Positions 24,574 to 34,900 of a stretch of DNA of 64,000 nucleotides are shown here, one piece after another (position 1 is the first letter of the stretch; the number at the start of each line of letters is the position of its first letter). Origin of the DNA: Lepas anatifera. Taxonomy: Eukaryota > Arthropoda > Thecostraca > Lepadidae. Location of the stretch: positions 124,001 through 188,000 of the forward strand of contig JAOTON010001575.1 in the NCBI GenBank assembly GCA_034440635.1, read 5' to 3'. A model generated the notes under the pieces. It saw only the letters and a program-made list of their open reading frames with translations. It ran no database searches and was not told the origin of the DNA. Position numbers and translations under genes: made by a program.

Positions 24574-27437
24574 ACAATCTTTGTTTGCTCGGTGAGGGCC
24601 AGCAGTAATATTACTACACCCGGCTTTAGCTGGGAAGCTCCATGCTTCCCATGCTCGAAAATCCTCACGGGTAATTCAAGGTTAAGCCGGTAGAATACAT
24701 TTGTGGTATTCAGGTGGTAGTCTAGGGTGTGGCTATGAATACATCCTGTGCAAACATATTGCTTGTGGTTGATTTTAAATTTTTTCAGGTACAAAGAGGC
24801 TGAGATTGAAGCTCGTCATGCGTCATCATAAATTAAATGATTTTCCGATTGCACAAATTCTGCATCGTCATTAACTGATACGTTCACGGATCATTTAACC
24901 TCGACGATTGAGAATGGGGGGTGTATTACGCATTTCAAGGCTCTGTTGACCAACACAAGCCTTTGACACAACGCAGGGGCCGTGAGAGCCATTTGAGGGC
25001 ACCCGTGGGACTGCGTTCACCCCCTCCCCCATCCACAACCCTCCTGCATCGTCAGTTTCAACATGATTGAAGCCACTGACACCACCGCAATGGCCAGCCC
25101 ACTGTCCAGCTGTTTAAATGCCACCACATGGTTTAGAACAGGTGTAACTGAAACACTTTTAAACGGTGTAGGGGTGCGCTGGTAACGCATGAGTGGCTAT
25201 GTGTGTGGAGTTGCAGGTGCCGAGTCAATGTCATAATAACGTCCAGGTGGCTCAAAGCGCGATCGCGACATCCTTTAAGCGTGTCGAAAGCGACGGTGGT
25301 TGGGATCGGCTTTACGAGGCGTATGTAATGGGATGAGGTTGTCTTCTGTTGGCCGTCTTGAGGTGAGGTAAGTTGTGTGATGTGCAATTCTTCAATTTTA
25401 CCGTTGCTTGTGTCACTGTTTCAACTGATGGCTCATTAGGTTTCTTATGGAGACCCCACTGGAGGGAAAAATAATTGAGAGATGGTTTTCAGTCATCCAG
25501 ATGTGAAAATCAAAGACGATAATTGTGGGGAGGGGGATGGACGGCAGCAGCGACTCTTGTCTCAGTGACCAGAATGGCTTCGGGTGCGCCGGGTGGTTTT
25601 GGTGGAAACTGGTGCTCTAGTGCCTTTCTCATTCCTAAACCTTGCAATTACAAAATGTACCAAATCGCCCTGAATACTTACGTAACATACTGTTAGATGA
25701 CACCTCAGATATCAATTGTTTTGCTCTTTTCCGCTAATAACGGTTATCATGAGCGTCATTGTAAGCATTTATCACCTAATCTTAATCTGTTAAACCGTTG
25801 TAAACCCGTGCATATGGCCCACGCATCCAGAAAGGCCAGCTGAGCTCTTGGAAAGAATGTAAAAACACTACATGGAGCGCTGAGCCCCCTCATCAGGGCA
25901 CTATTGTATGTATGAGCCTAATTACCGGATGGTAGATGAATGGAAACGCTCTGCATAAGAGCCACCACTCGTCACGTGCAGCATTCACCACCTGTCACAG
26001 TGATCCGTCTGCTGCGCCCAAGACAATACTGAGATCCAGAGCAAGGACAACTTTTGCGATGTACTGACGCTCTAAGACCAAAGAGAACATGCACAAATCT
26101 GCAAGTGGGTCACGGAGAACGAGATCGTCAGACGGGAGCAAACAAGCTGAAGTGTTTGGAGACCAAGCAAGTTGGTATCGCAGCAGAAGTTCATCTTCTC
26201 GTGGCATAGGTGGATCAAGGGGGCAAGGGGCATTTATCTCCCCCTCCCGACCAATCTTCAGCGCCCCCTGAACTGGTCACGGCTCCTCCTTGAAAGGTCG
26301 ATGGCGCCCCCTCTGAAATGCCGCTTCCCACTCCTCCAGGGGATGCGTTTGTCGGCGTTCCTGCGATAGGATTTGGCGCTCACTTGATAGCTTTTTTCGT
26401 CCAAAAGTGCCGCCCGTCTGGTGCGAATGGCCCCTTCCCCGAGCATTAGCCCCTCCCTCCCCCCGATAGGGTGTTCTGGGTCCATCCTCGTGTCTTGGTG
26501 CATGGCCTGTGTGAAGATCACGCTCCGTGTTTGCCATTTTGATAAATGTTGTATCTTAGGCCAGCAAATGGGTCCATTGTAAAAATTGTACGCCCTGCGT
26601 TTTCTCACTGTGTGAAGTTGTTGCAGTTTTAGTGACTATAGAACGTGATCAAGCGGTGGAATTTCTGGAGGGAGGGAAACAAAACTTGGCCGCTATCATT
26701 AGCTCAGCTGAAACGGGGCGAAAGCCCTCTAAGTTCACACGCCCATCACGACTTTTAACTGCTGTTCTCACGCTTATTTCGGAACTCAACAACGGGAAAG
26801 GCAACAAAATGGATCTCTTCCGGCTCCAAGATTCCTTCCATTAACCCCAAGTTGATGCGAGAAACTTTTATCGCTGTAACATAATAAAAGTTGCGAGAGC
26901 ATTCTCCCTTAGCATAATGTTTCGTCCGACCTTGACTTTAAGGTCACCCAGAGAGTACGCTCCTAACAAGGTGTAAGATAGTCGTCTTGTTTGTACTATG
27001 CGACTGATTTATGGTTCAATTGCCGCGTTTCTGGAAAGTGAAACGCGACTAATTGATCTCGAGTTTCATTGTGCGTAGTAAGAGTACAAATTCGGGACGC
27101 TTCTGCCGTATCCGTCGCAAGGTCGCACACCTGACACGCACAAAACAAATGCGAACTAGCCAACATGTTTGCGCTGTTACCGCTGTTCCACTGTAAAACA
27201 CAAGTCGTCGAATCGCGAAACAACGCCGGTGGAATGGTCCTTGGTTTGAGGCTGAGGTAGACGTGGTTGTACTCCTCGGGGGCCGCGTGCAGAGTACATT
27301 AGCGCCGTGTCTCGGCAACGCGCGCCACCAGCTGACGCGGGAAAGTACCATGTGTCCAGCATTGTCGCCGAATCATGCCTTAAAACAACGTCAACGGCAG
27401 CCGGCAGAGGGTTGGAAGTAGAGTAGATAGATAAATT

Positions 27438-27438
<1 letters not shown>

Positions 27439-27470
<32 letters not shown>
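27439..27470. repeat. (GA)n microsatellite
   Basis: A short, nearly pure GA repeat with one interruption. Confidence 0.95.
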
Positions 27471-28992
27471 TCACCAAATGGGTATGAACGACTGGATTAT
27501 GGAACCTGCGGTGACCATGTAGGCTGGAGTTAACCTTCGTACATTTTTATTCGATGATAATCAACGCTGTGAGATGTAAACATTTGTGCGTTATCTCAAT
27601 CTTTTTCCTCTCCTATTCTCTCTCCCATCCCCCATCTTTCTATCTCTCTCACTCTCCACGGAGACAAAGTGCCTCCCACCTCCCACCCTCGTCAGTGTCC
27701 ACTTTGTTCTCCTCAGGCCGTGGTCTTTATGCTGGAGCGCCCTGTCATCGTCATCCCTGAACTGTTGAGGTCACTCGTGACGACGCGGTCTGACCGCTTG
27801 GACCATTAGTGTCAGCCATTGCGTCTTTTATACACGTTCTTCTCACCTGCTATTAAACTGTGCCCGTTCTGTTAGTGATGAAAATTTCACGAGAAGGTTA
27901 GTGTGTATGCCTAAAGCAGAAAGTTTGCTGATACACGGGCAGTAACGGTGTTTTAGTCGTGATAAAAGATATATTTGGACTTAGCTGCCTGTATGTTGCA
28001 AGCAGTTTGCAAGTGTGAAACGGTGTGTTTTACTACAATGACGTATACTAAGCGTAGAGCATTTGAACAGCTATAGGCTGGTGTCACCAGGGGGTGGACA
28101 TGAGATACTTCTCTAGAATTCTGGGGGTTTTGAATGTTCCATTCCTGGGTCTGACAGTTTTTTTGCAGCAAAATTTAACATGTAATTCCAATGGGACAGT
28201 TTGCGGGGGTTTGTGCCACGGGCCAGTTGGAAAATTTAAGCGGTGCTTAAGGGCATGTTTTCAATTTTTGGTATGCAAAATTAATCAGGCTATCTTCTGG
28301 GTGCAGTTTTAGTCCCTGACATGCTTTTATAACAAGGAAAATCCACGATGAATTTCATGCTAATTCCTTCAGAATTCCGTTTCGAATCTTTCGCTCAACC
28401 AATCAAAACGCTGTATTCTACCTTATGCTACCAGAATCCAAGGTATCTTGAGCAGAACCCTCCAGAATGCTACCATACCCTCAACATGCTGCCAAGTCAG
28501 GCAGTCAGCTGGCTGTCATGTCCGAACCGTATCTATAGGAACCGTGGGTGTCGCACCGTGACAGATTAAGCGTGCGTAGTTGTTTTTCACTTCGTGACTG
28601 TGCAATAGGGCAGCCGAATGAAACTGGAAATGTCTGCTTGTAGTTCCATGGTTGTCTCATCGCTCAGAAAGCTGAAAATATTCCCTCTCGTTTTACATAG
28701 GCGGTAAAACTGTCGATACATTAAGAATTGTATAAGCCTAGCCTACAAAAAATTATCCTCACTTACTTGCAGAATTATATACCCATATCATAACCAGAAA
28801 CTGTATCTACGCTGAAACAAACTACACTCACTTCAATCATCAATCATCTCGATCTTCAATGTCCAATCATCTATCATAACGCAGCCGTCTTGTTCCGCGC
28901 GAGACACGAGCCTCACGTCAAAAGAGGCCCAACACCCCATCCTGTACCCAGTGAAAGTGTTGGCGACAGAACCGGAACATCGGGTGAACGCG

Positions 28993-29026
28993 TGACCTTT
29001 CGGGTCACCCCGAGGTCACAGGGTCA
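28993..29026. promoter_or_regulatory. Cluster of nuclear-receptor half-sites upstream of the chitinase
   Basis: Within 34 bp lie TGACCT (28,993), GGGTCA (29,002), AGGTCA (29,013) and GGGTCA (29,021). They form an everted pair with 3-bp spacing, a direct repeat with 5-bp spacing and a direct repeat with 2-bp spacing. AGGTCA-like hexamers are the recognition core of nuclear receptors such as EcR/USP and HR3. The cluster is 2.9 kb before the signal exon and about 1 kb before the candidate start exon. Function is inferred only. Confidence 0.35.
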
Positions 29027-29555
29027 ACGCCGTGGATAACGGAGTGTCCAAGTGTCTGCGGGGGCCGACGGGAAGTGTTGTTGCTAAACGATGCTGCATT
29101 GTTGAAGAGAATGACGTGTGTTGCATGAGCGTCAGTGAAAGAAGGCGAGCATAATGTAAAAAGATAAGAGCATCGCAGTAGGAGTGCTGTTTTGTTGGGT
29201 AAATTATGATAAGGATCCCGAGTTCTTACTTGTTTCGGCGCGTGTGCTTCCTTGCAGACAGAGCTGTTCTCAACACTAAAGGCTTACATAGTGGCAAAAT
29301 CTGCACTGTTACCCTGCCAACAGAGATTCTCCTTTGTTGGCTTTTTCAGAAAAATTCTGCAATGTATGCTGTCGAAATCCCTTACGCACACAACCAACCA
29401 ACAAAAACCAAAGCCCACTTGTCTCGCTTCTGCAAAAACCATCGTCCTTCATGGCACGAACCAGCCATTCTCCCTGTCTCCTCTCTCCCTCCGACATTCT
29501 CACGGTGGTTAGGCCCAGTCTCCAACAGGACTCCGCAGTGCCGCTGTGTTGCAAT

Positions 29556-29638
29556 ATGGCGGTGCCACCTCAGAGGGTTTCCAAGGGCGGTCGTGATTCC
29601 CACGCTGCGGCCACGGCGACGCCCGGCCCTCCACCACC
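29556..29638 (+). other. Possible unassigned first coding exon
   Basis: In a GC-rich block, CAATATGGCGG gives a start with A at -3 and G at +4. It is followed by 27 codons (starting Met-Ala-Val-Pro-Pro-Gln) and a donor CACC/GTAAGC. It ends in phase 2 and so cannot join directly to the chitinase signal exon, which needs phase 0. It may belong to another transcript, join via an unseen exon, or be chance. Confidence 0.2.
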
Positions 29639-29931
29639 GTAAGCGCGCGCACTCGCTGTCGCCGGCGTTAGCGTCGTGAGTAGAGATGCCGCTTTGGAAA
29701 TCCTTTAGTCTAGGCTGGTACACTTGGCTGGATTTGTTTTTAGTGATGTGTGGTTCAATATGGCAGAAATATCAGTGTGGGTCTGGTGATTGGAAGCATA
29801 ATAGCTGGAATTCATATATTAATTGATACTTTGATGATTATATGTATACCTGAACCGTGCGTTCACTTATTCAGTGTTTCGTGAACGGACACTAGTGGGA
29901 CATAATGTTGTGATTTTCAACCAACCCCACC

Positions 29932-30048
29932 ATGGATCATTCGTCTTCATATCCGTTTAATGTGGCCAGAAGCGGCATCACCTTTAAGCGTGTGACGAGG
30001 CCGAGAAAGGAAGCTGGTTGCGAAATTTGCCGGCGGAGTAAGAGAATG
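29932..30048 (+). CDS. Candidate start-codon exon for the chitinase (uncertain)
   Basis: The signal exon at 31,915 needs an upstream exon that ends in phase 0. The stretch AGAGAATG followed by GTGAGC puts an ATG (30,046-30,048) directly before a consensus splice donor. Joining it would give Met directly followed by the leader that starts Ile-Arg-Pro-Leu-Trp, a typical signal peptide. An in-frame ATG at 29,932 lies in an excellent Kozak context (CCCACCATGG) and would add 38 residues that include a CEIC motif. That is less typical for a secreted enzyme. Both options fit the phase, but ATG-donor combinations arise by chance, so this is a proposal only. Confidence 0.25.
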
Positions 30049-31914
30049 GTGAGCGGAATTAGCCGCTGGCAGGGATGGGTGCCCAGGATGGAAGAGGTGC
30101 CGCCTTTGTGTGAGAGATACGCCCACGCGCACGAAACGAGAGTATCAGGGAAGAGCAACGCAAGCGCTCGAACGCTCCGGCTCTTCCCGACATTTCCAAC
30201 TTTTGGCAAGGGTATCTGTTCACAACACAATCTTATCCGCTCAGGGGTATGATCAAGATACGTTTTTTATACATAATACATCACTGACTTCGCACGAATT
30301 GTTTCCAACAAATTATTTTCTCTATTTTCTGCTCCGATGCCCCTGAAATACTCCTACGTCGCTAACACTATTTGCGCCTTGACAATGCCGTCTTTGCGGC
30401 TCCTTTCCCCCGGTTCAAGGCTCAAACAAACAAGCCGCATGTGCAACCGGGGGAAGCTGACCACTGGCAAAAGAAGTCGCTGCGCGAGACGAGATGAATA
30501 CCCTACCACGGAAGGCGCGCATCTGAGAGCGCGGTATCCTCTCACTTCAGCTTAACCCCGAGAGGATTTCGTGAAGTCAGATCTAATGCGGCTAGAACGG
30601 ACACTGACAAGAACTGACTGAAAAAAGACGGGAAGCAATACTACTTGCGGACTCACGGAACGCTGGCCTAGGTGACCGTATCGTTTCTGAAAAGGTTTGT
30701 TTACATTTTCGAATTAACCAAGGTGGAAGCGTAGTTTTGGCTATGTAAGAGTGAGTGTTATAATATCAGGAAATGACGGGTACCGTAACGTGCGATTAGG
30801 TATGCTAGTTTAAATTCGCCTCGTGAACTCACGACTCCATTATTCTGGGATATATTGATGGAGACCGGTGCTGAGGTAACTGTCCTTTGTGAGGAAATCT
30901 GACAAGCCTCCGTCCATTGTTGAGGCCGTTTTCACGCGGGCTGTGAGCCTGTCTCCCTGCATTTAAAACCGTTTGCCAAACTAGCAGTGACCTATTTAAG
31001 AACGTTGCATTACCAGCACAAAAAAACTATCAAATGCTCGGAATATTAATCTGCTAGAAGCACAAACCATGAAGTACTTCCTTGGTTAAACACCACAACC
31101 ATTAACTGCTGCACGTATTCCTGTTCGTTTATTCTGCGAGACCCCAGGACGCCACAATATCCTCGAGTCTCTATTTATCTAACTTGGCTCAACTTCCAGT
31201 GGCTGCTATGATTGTACCATGTGCTGCAGTCCCCTGGGTCCTGCCCGTGGACCCTCCGTCTGCCGTGTCTGTGGTGGCCAGTCCTGCCGTGCTCACTGCT
31301 TTTTCCGGGTTCGACATCCTTGATTGTACTAACATTCCGGACGTAGGTGAAGGTCTCCATCTATAAACCCAGCATCTTTGCGAGTACGACTGGTGGATTT
31401 GAGGAAAACTATCCAGAAAAAGACCCTTGACTCACCAAGGCTATTCACTACGTCAAGCAGTTCAAACGTCTGAAGAATATGGTCACAATAAAAATACAAG
31501 CTCCTTATCCAGCTGGTGTCTTGTACCCAACAAACGCTTAGCTCTGTTTGTGCCGTTCTCCAGTGACGGGTCCATACTCCCATTTGTGGGAGTGGGGGCT
31601 GGGGAGGGAGGGGGGCTCAACCCCTACCCCACCTTCATCACGAATCACGTATCACACTATGTGATGACTAAGGGTTTTGGAGGGGGCTTGAGCCCTCCTG
31701 AGTCCTTGCTGTGTCTGCCACTGCCGTTCCCTTTGAGTATCATAACGCGCTTTGAAGCACCTATTCGCTCACCGAGCCATTACTGGTGGGCACATATGGC
31801 CTCTTCAGCTGAAGCGCCCTAGAAGCTCCAACTATCATCGAGCCATTACGGGTGTAATGGGCGAACTTGTATTCGTGAGAATTGCATCTGACAGTTGTGT
31901 TTCTTCTGTTCCAG
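30049..31914. other. Region before the signal exon (possible first intron)
   Basis: If the start exon at 30,048 is right, this is a 1,866-bp intron running from GTGAGC to TTCCAG. It has a C/G-run stretch at about 31,590-31,700 and no other recognisable feature. Confidence 0.3.
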
Positions 31915-31969
31915 ATTCGCCCCCTGTGGGCGCTTCTTGCCGTGTGTCTCTTCCTGGCTGCATCTACAG
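31915..31969 (+). CDS. Cht6: Chitinase exon: signal peptide
   Basis: The acceptor is a pyrimidine-rich tract ending TTCCAG and the donor is ACAG/GTGAGG. The exon encodes 18 codons plus one base. It reads Ile-Arg-Pro-Leu-Trp and then a Leu/Ala/Val/Cys/Phe-rich hydrophobic core ending Ala-Ala-Ser-Thr, as expected for a secretory leader with small residues near the cleavage site. The leftover G joins AC of the next exon to make Asp19. This exact phase match, plus the leader character directly before a GH18 domain, is the reason for including such a short exon. It has no ATG of its own, so the initiator must lie upstream. Confidence 0.75.
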
Positions 31970-34900
31970 GTGAGGCCCCACTGTATTACAGGTGAAGTAA
32001 CGCCATTAACATGGCCAAGAGGTGGAGGGTGATTTTATGTCTTATCTTAGCATGCAATGGCAATAGGGCTAATGGTGGTAGGAGGGGCATGGTCCTCCTG
32101 GCCTTGTCTATAGCGACACCTTTTTCTGCGTTTTGCAGTGGCCGAAAACGAAGCAGAAACAGGATGCTCCAGCATGTGTTTGGTTCAAAATCAACTAGAA
32201 TGATTCACCTCGAATGTAAAGGCATCGGGGTCTCCCAGGGATTGCACTGGTAATCAAGCAGTGTAGCTGATGTCACATGTCAATGCACCGGACTCAAGGA
32301 GTTGGGGTTCGGAATAGGAACCCCTAGTAACCTCAAGAATAAGTATCGATATCATTTCATCATGCAACATTAAGTCGATATCATTTCATCATGCAACATT
32401 AAGTAAAATCCGACGCCGCATGATTCCAAAAAATATTCGTATTGCCTAAGACCAAAGTCTTCGTGACTCCGTACTTGTATGTGTGACATCATTGATGTCT
32501 TTAGGTGCGTTTCAACTAGCTCCCACAAAGACTGTACCCCTGCTGGGAAACTGTTAATCCCTACTTAACCGTGATGAAAGCAGATTTGGTACTTGCATCG
32601 CACCGCAATGTACTCGTAATTCTAAACGTGCCGGACATAAATAGCGGATTTCATCGGGCCCTGCACGCCTCTTCAATAGCGGGCTAACGCTCTCTGCATT
32701 TGGATGCCATTTCTGGGCACTCTCTTTGCGGGAGGAGGGCTTAAGCGGATAATGGGACCAACATACATAACTGTCTACGCTGTACGGTAGGTGTCCACGT
32801 TATGATGGCATTCTGTTTACGTTGTTTTTTACCTATATACACCGATACATTATAACTTCACGGTTTAATCAGGTGTGTTGTTCAGCTTATCTATCCTTGG
32901 ACTAGCCTAGATATTGTATCAACTCACCGTTAGATTAGTTTTCATCTAATAGTATTGTATGATACTGGGCTGTATGGTACTGGAAATTCTAAACATTTCT
33001 ATTTTTCAAAATGTGAGTTCCCGTAAGGGAATAACTCAAAATGTGGGTTCAAGACCTTGGTGTTCCAAAGTTCACCCAGGTATGACCTACATATCGATAA
33101 GAAAACGTACTGCACGCAGGTATGCAGCTCTTATACGTGGAGGTTGACAACCTTGGGCAAAGCGCTAAACAAAGCGTTGGAAGTGTGACGTCACACAAGA
33201 CAAGTTGCAACGAGGCAACACGTTCTCTTACTGGAAGGAACCTATTTTGGTCACGTCGCGTGCTAGTTCTTCAAGAAAGGTTTTTGTCGGTGTCAGGCTT
33301 TGTTCTTCATCTCACTTTGCAATGATACACGCATGAAATTAACGATGTATTTTGTGATACACTTTTGTATTGTTACTTGTGTGTGATGTTAGCTTTTAAC
33401 TGAGATAAAACATCCATGCTGGGTACTGTATAGCATTAGTATGTATCTGATGTGCCCTACAACTCTAATAATCATTAAAACCTCCGTGTAATGTAAACTT
33501 TGGTCCAAATTTAACAAACTTCCCGCTCATATTATTGCAGGCACTCAAATAGCTCACTGAGTCAAGATAAATCCGATATTAATTGCAGTAGCATGTCTAT
33601 ATTTTTTACTGATGAAGGATGCCACGATTTATGGAATAAATCGCTCGAATTTGTTCAGTTTTACATTGCGCGACTGTGAACAATCATCATTCAAGATTCC
33701 AATCGACCATCCAATTATTGATCTGCTAAACATTCAAGATGACTAATCCTCAACTAATCACCACTCCAGAATGGTCTTTGATTGATCTGTTTTTGTTTAT
33801 AAGTATCGATTTTCTTCTCGATTGCCTCATGAGTAGTGTAATGATGTATTTCTCAAACAGTATCCAGAAGCTATGTGAGCTGAAGTATTTGCCAGTCTCG
33901 TCACAATCATGGACGAAATGGAGCAGCTTCCCTGTTCAGGTCTTTGAATGCCCAGTCCTCTGTGAAAGAAACCCGATTCGTGTGGTTAAAATGTATTATA
34001 CCTATACTAAATAACCCAAAATTAACACTGCTTAACCAAGCAAGTTCCATATGGAGGAACCAAAGACCCACCTGGAAGGGTCAACCATCAGCTCTCTTTC
34101 TAAGCTAGACTAGAGTGCATGTAAATGTCTTGCTTCACACCTGAAGATCCTTCCCACACCCGTGGCCTTCACTATAATGGAGGCCATTTGTCCCCAAAGT
34201 GAATATTACAAGTGCCATGACTGATTAAGCACGGTAGTGGTAGCTGTCTGTAGTAATTGAACCTCTTGGTATATTCACTTGCTAGATACCCACAATTCCT
34301 ATTCATATGCCACTGCCCCCGGACGATATTGTTTTTTTATGTCACGGAAACTACTTTCTTCAACCATTGTACCTTTTAAAGGAATACGATTTGTTGACTT
34401 TCTTAACTTTCCCGGATTCTTAACTTCCTAGCTATCACTTCAAGCTTTCCTTACGGCTTCAAAGGGGATAGAAAGCGCTACCAGGCTATTTCAGCCGAAA
34501 TAGATGCAAACTTTCCCCGGGCCACCTCCCTGTTGTTCTGCATTTCATGCTGAAAGCTCTCCGGTCTTCCTATGGGCCTTTCACTGTTACCGCCATGAGC
34601 CTGAAAAGAAAATTCCGCTATACCGGCGGCGCCAAATATAAGACCACTTTAATATGGGCTGGATATTGATCTGGGATTGGGTGTGGAAGGGATAAGTAAG
34701 CGGATGATGACGTGTCGACCGATGCGGACCCACGTTCATCAGCTTCACATATATTTTTTTAGATATATATTTTCCTCGCTCTCTTGATAGATGTTCTGAG
34801 GGTTGTCAGGTGTAAAATGAGACATGAGTTTTCATACGCTTTTAGTGCAGCTTGCAAAAGTATCAAGCAAAAAAAAACTAGCAGCTGGACGCGGATACCT

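Larger units (their letters stand above)
19163..28992. other. No gene recognised
   Basis: The longest open frame (20,279-20,950, 223 codons) is partly a product of a GC-rich island at 20,490-20,950 and matches no family I know. CGACCTTGA with AAGGTCA at 26,927-26,946 is an inverted pair of FTZ-F1-like words. C/T-rich tracts lie at 27,600-27,660. Nothing else can be supported. Confidence 0.5.

Noticed and set aside
25995..26207. Minus-strand 70-codon frame with Leu-rich ending
   Set aside because: No domain or splice context, and it lies next to repeat-like G-run sequence.
28085..28098. CTCF-like words (CACCAGGGGGTGG here, ACCAGGGGGCCA at 13,839)
   Set aside because: Matches are short, single and unsupported by any other evidence for insulators here.
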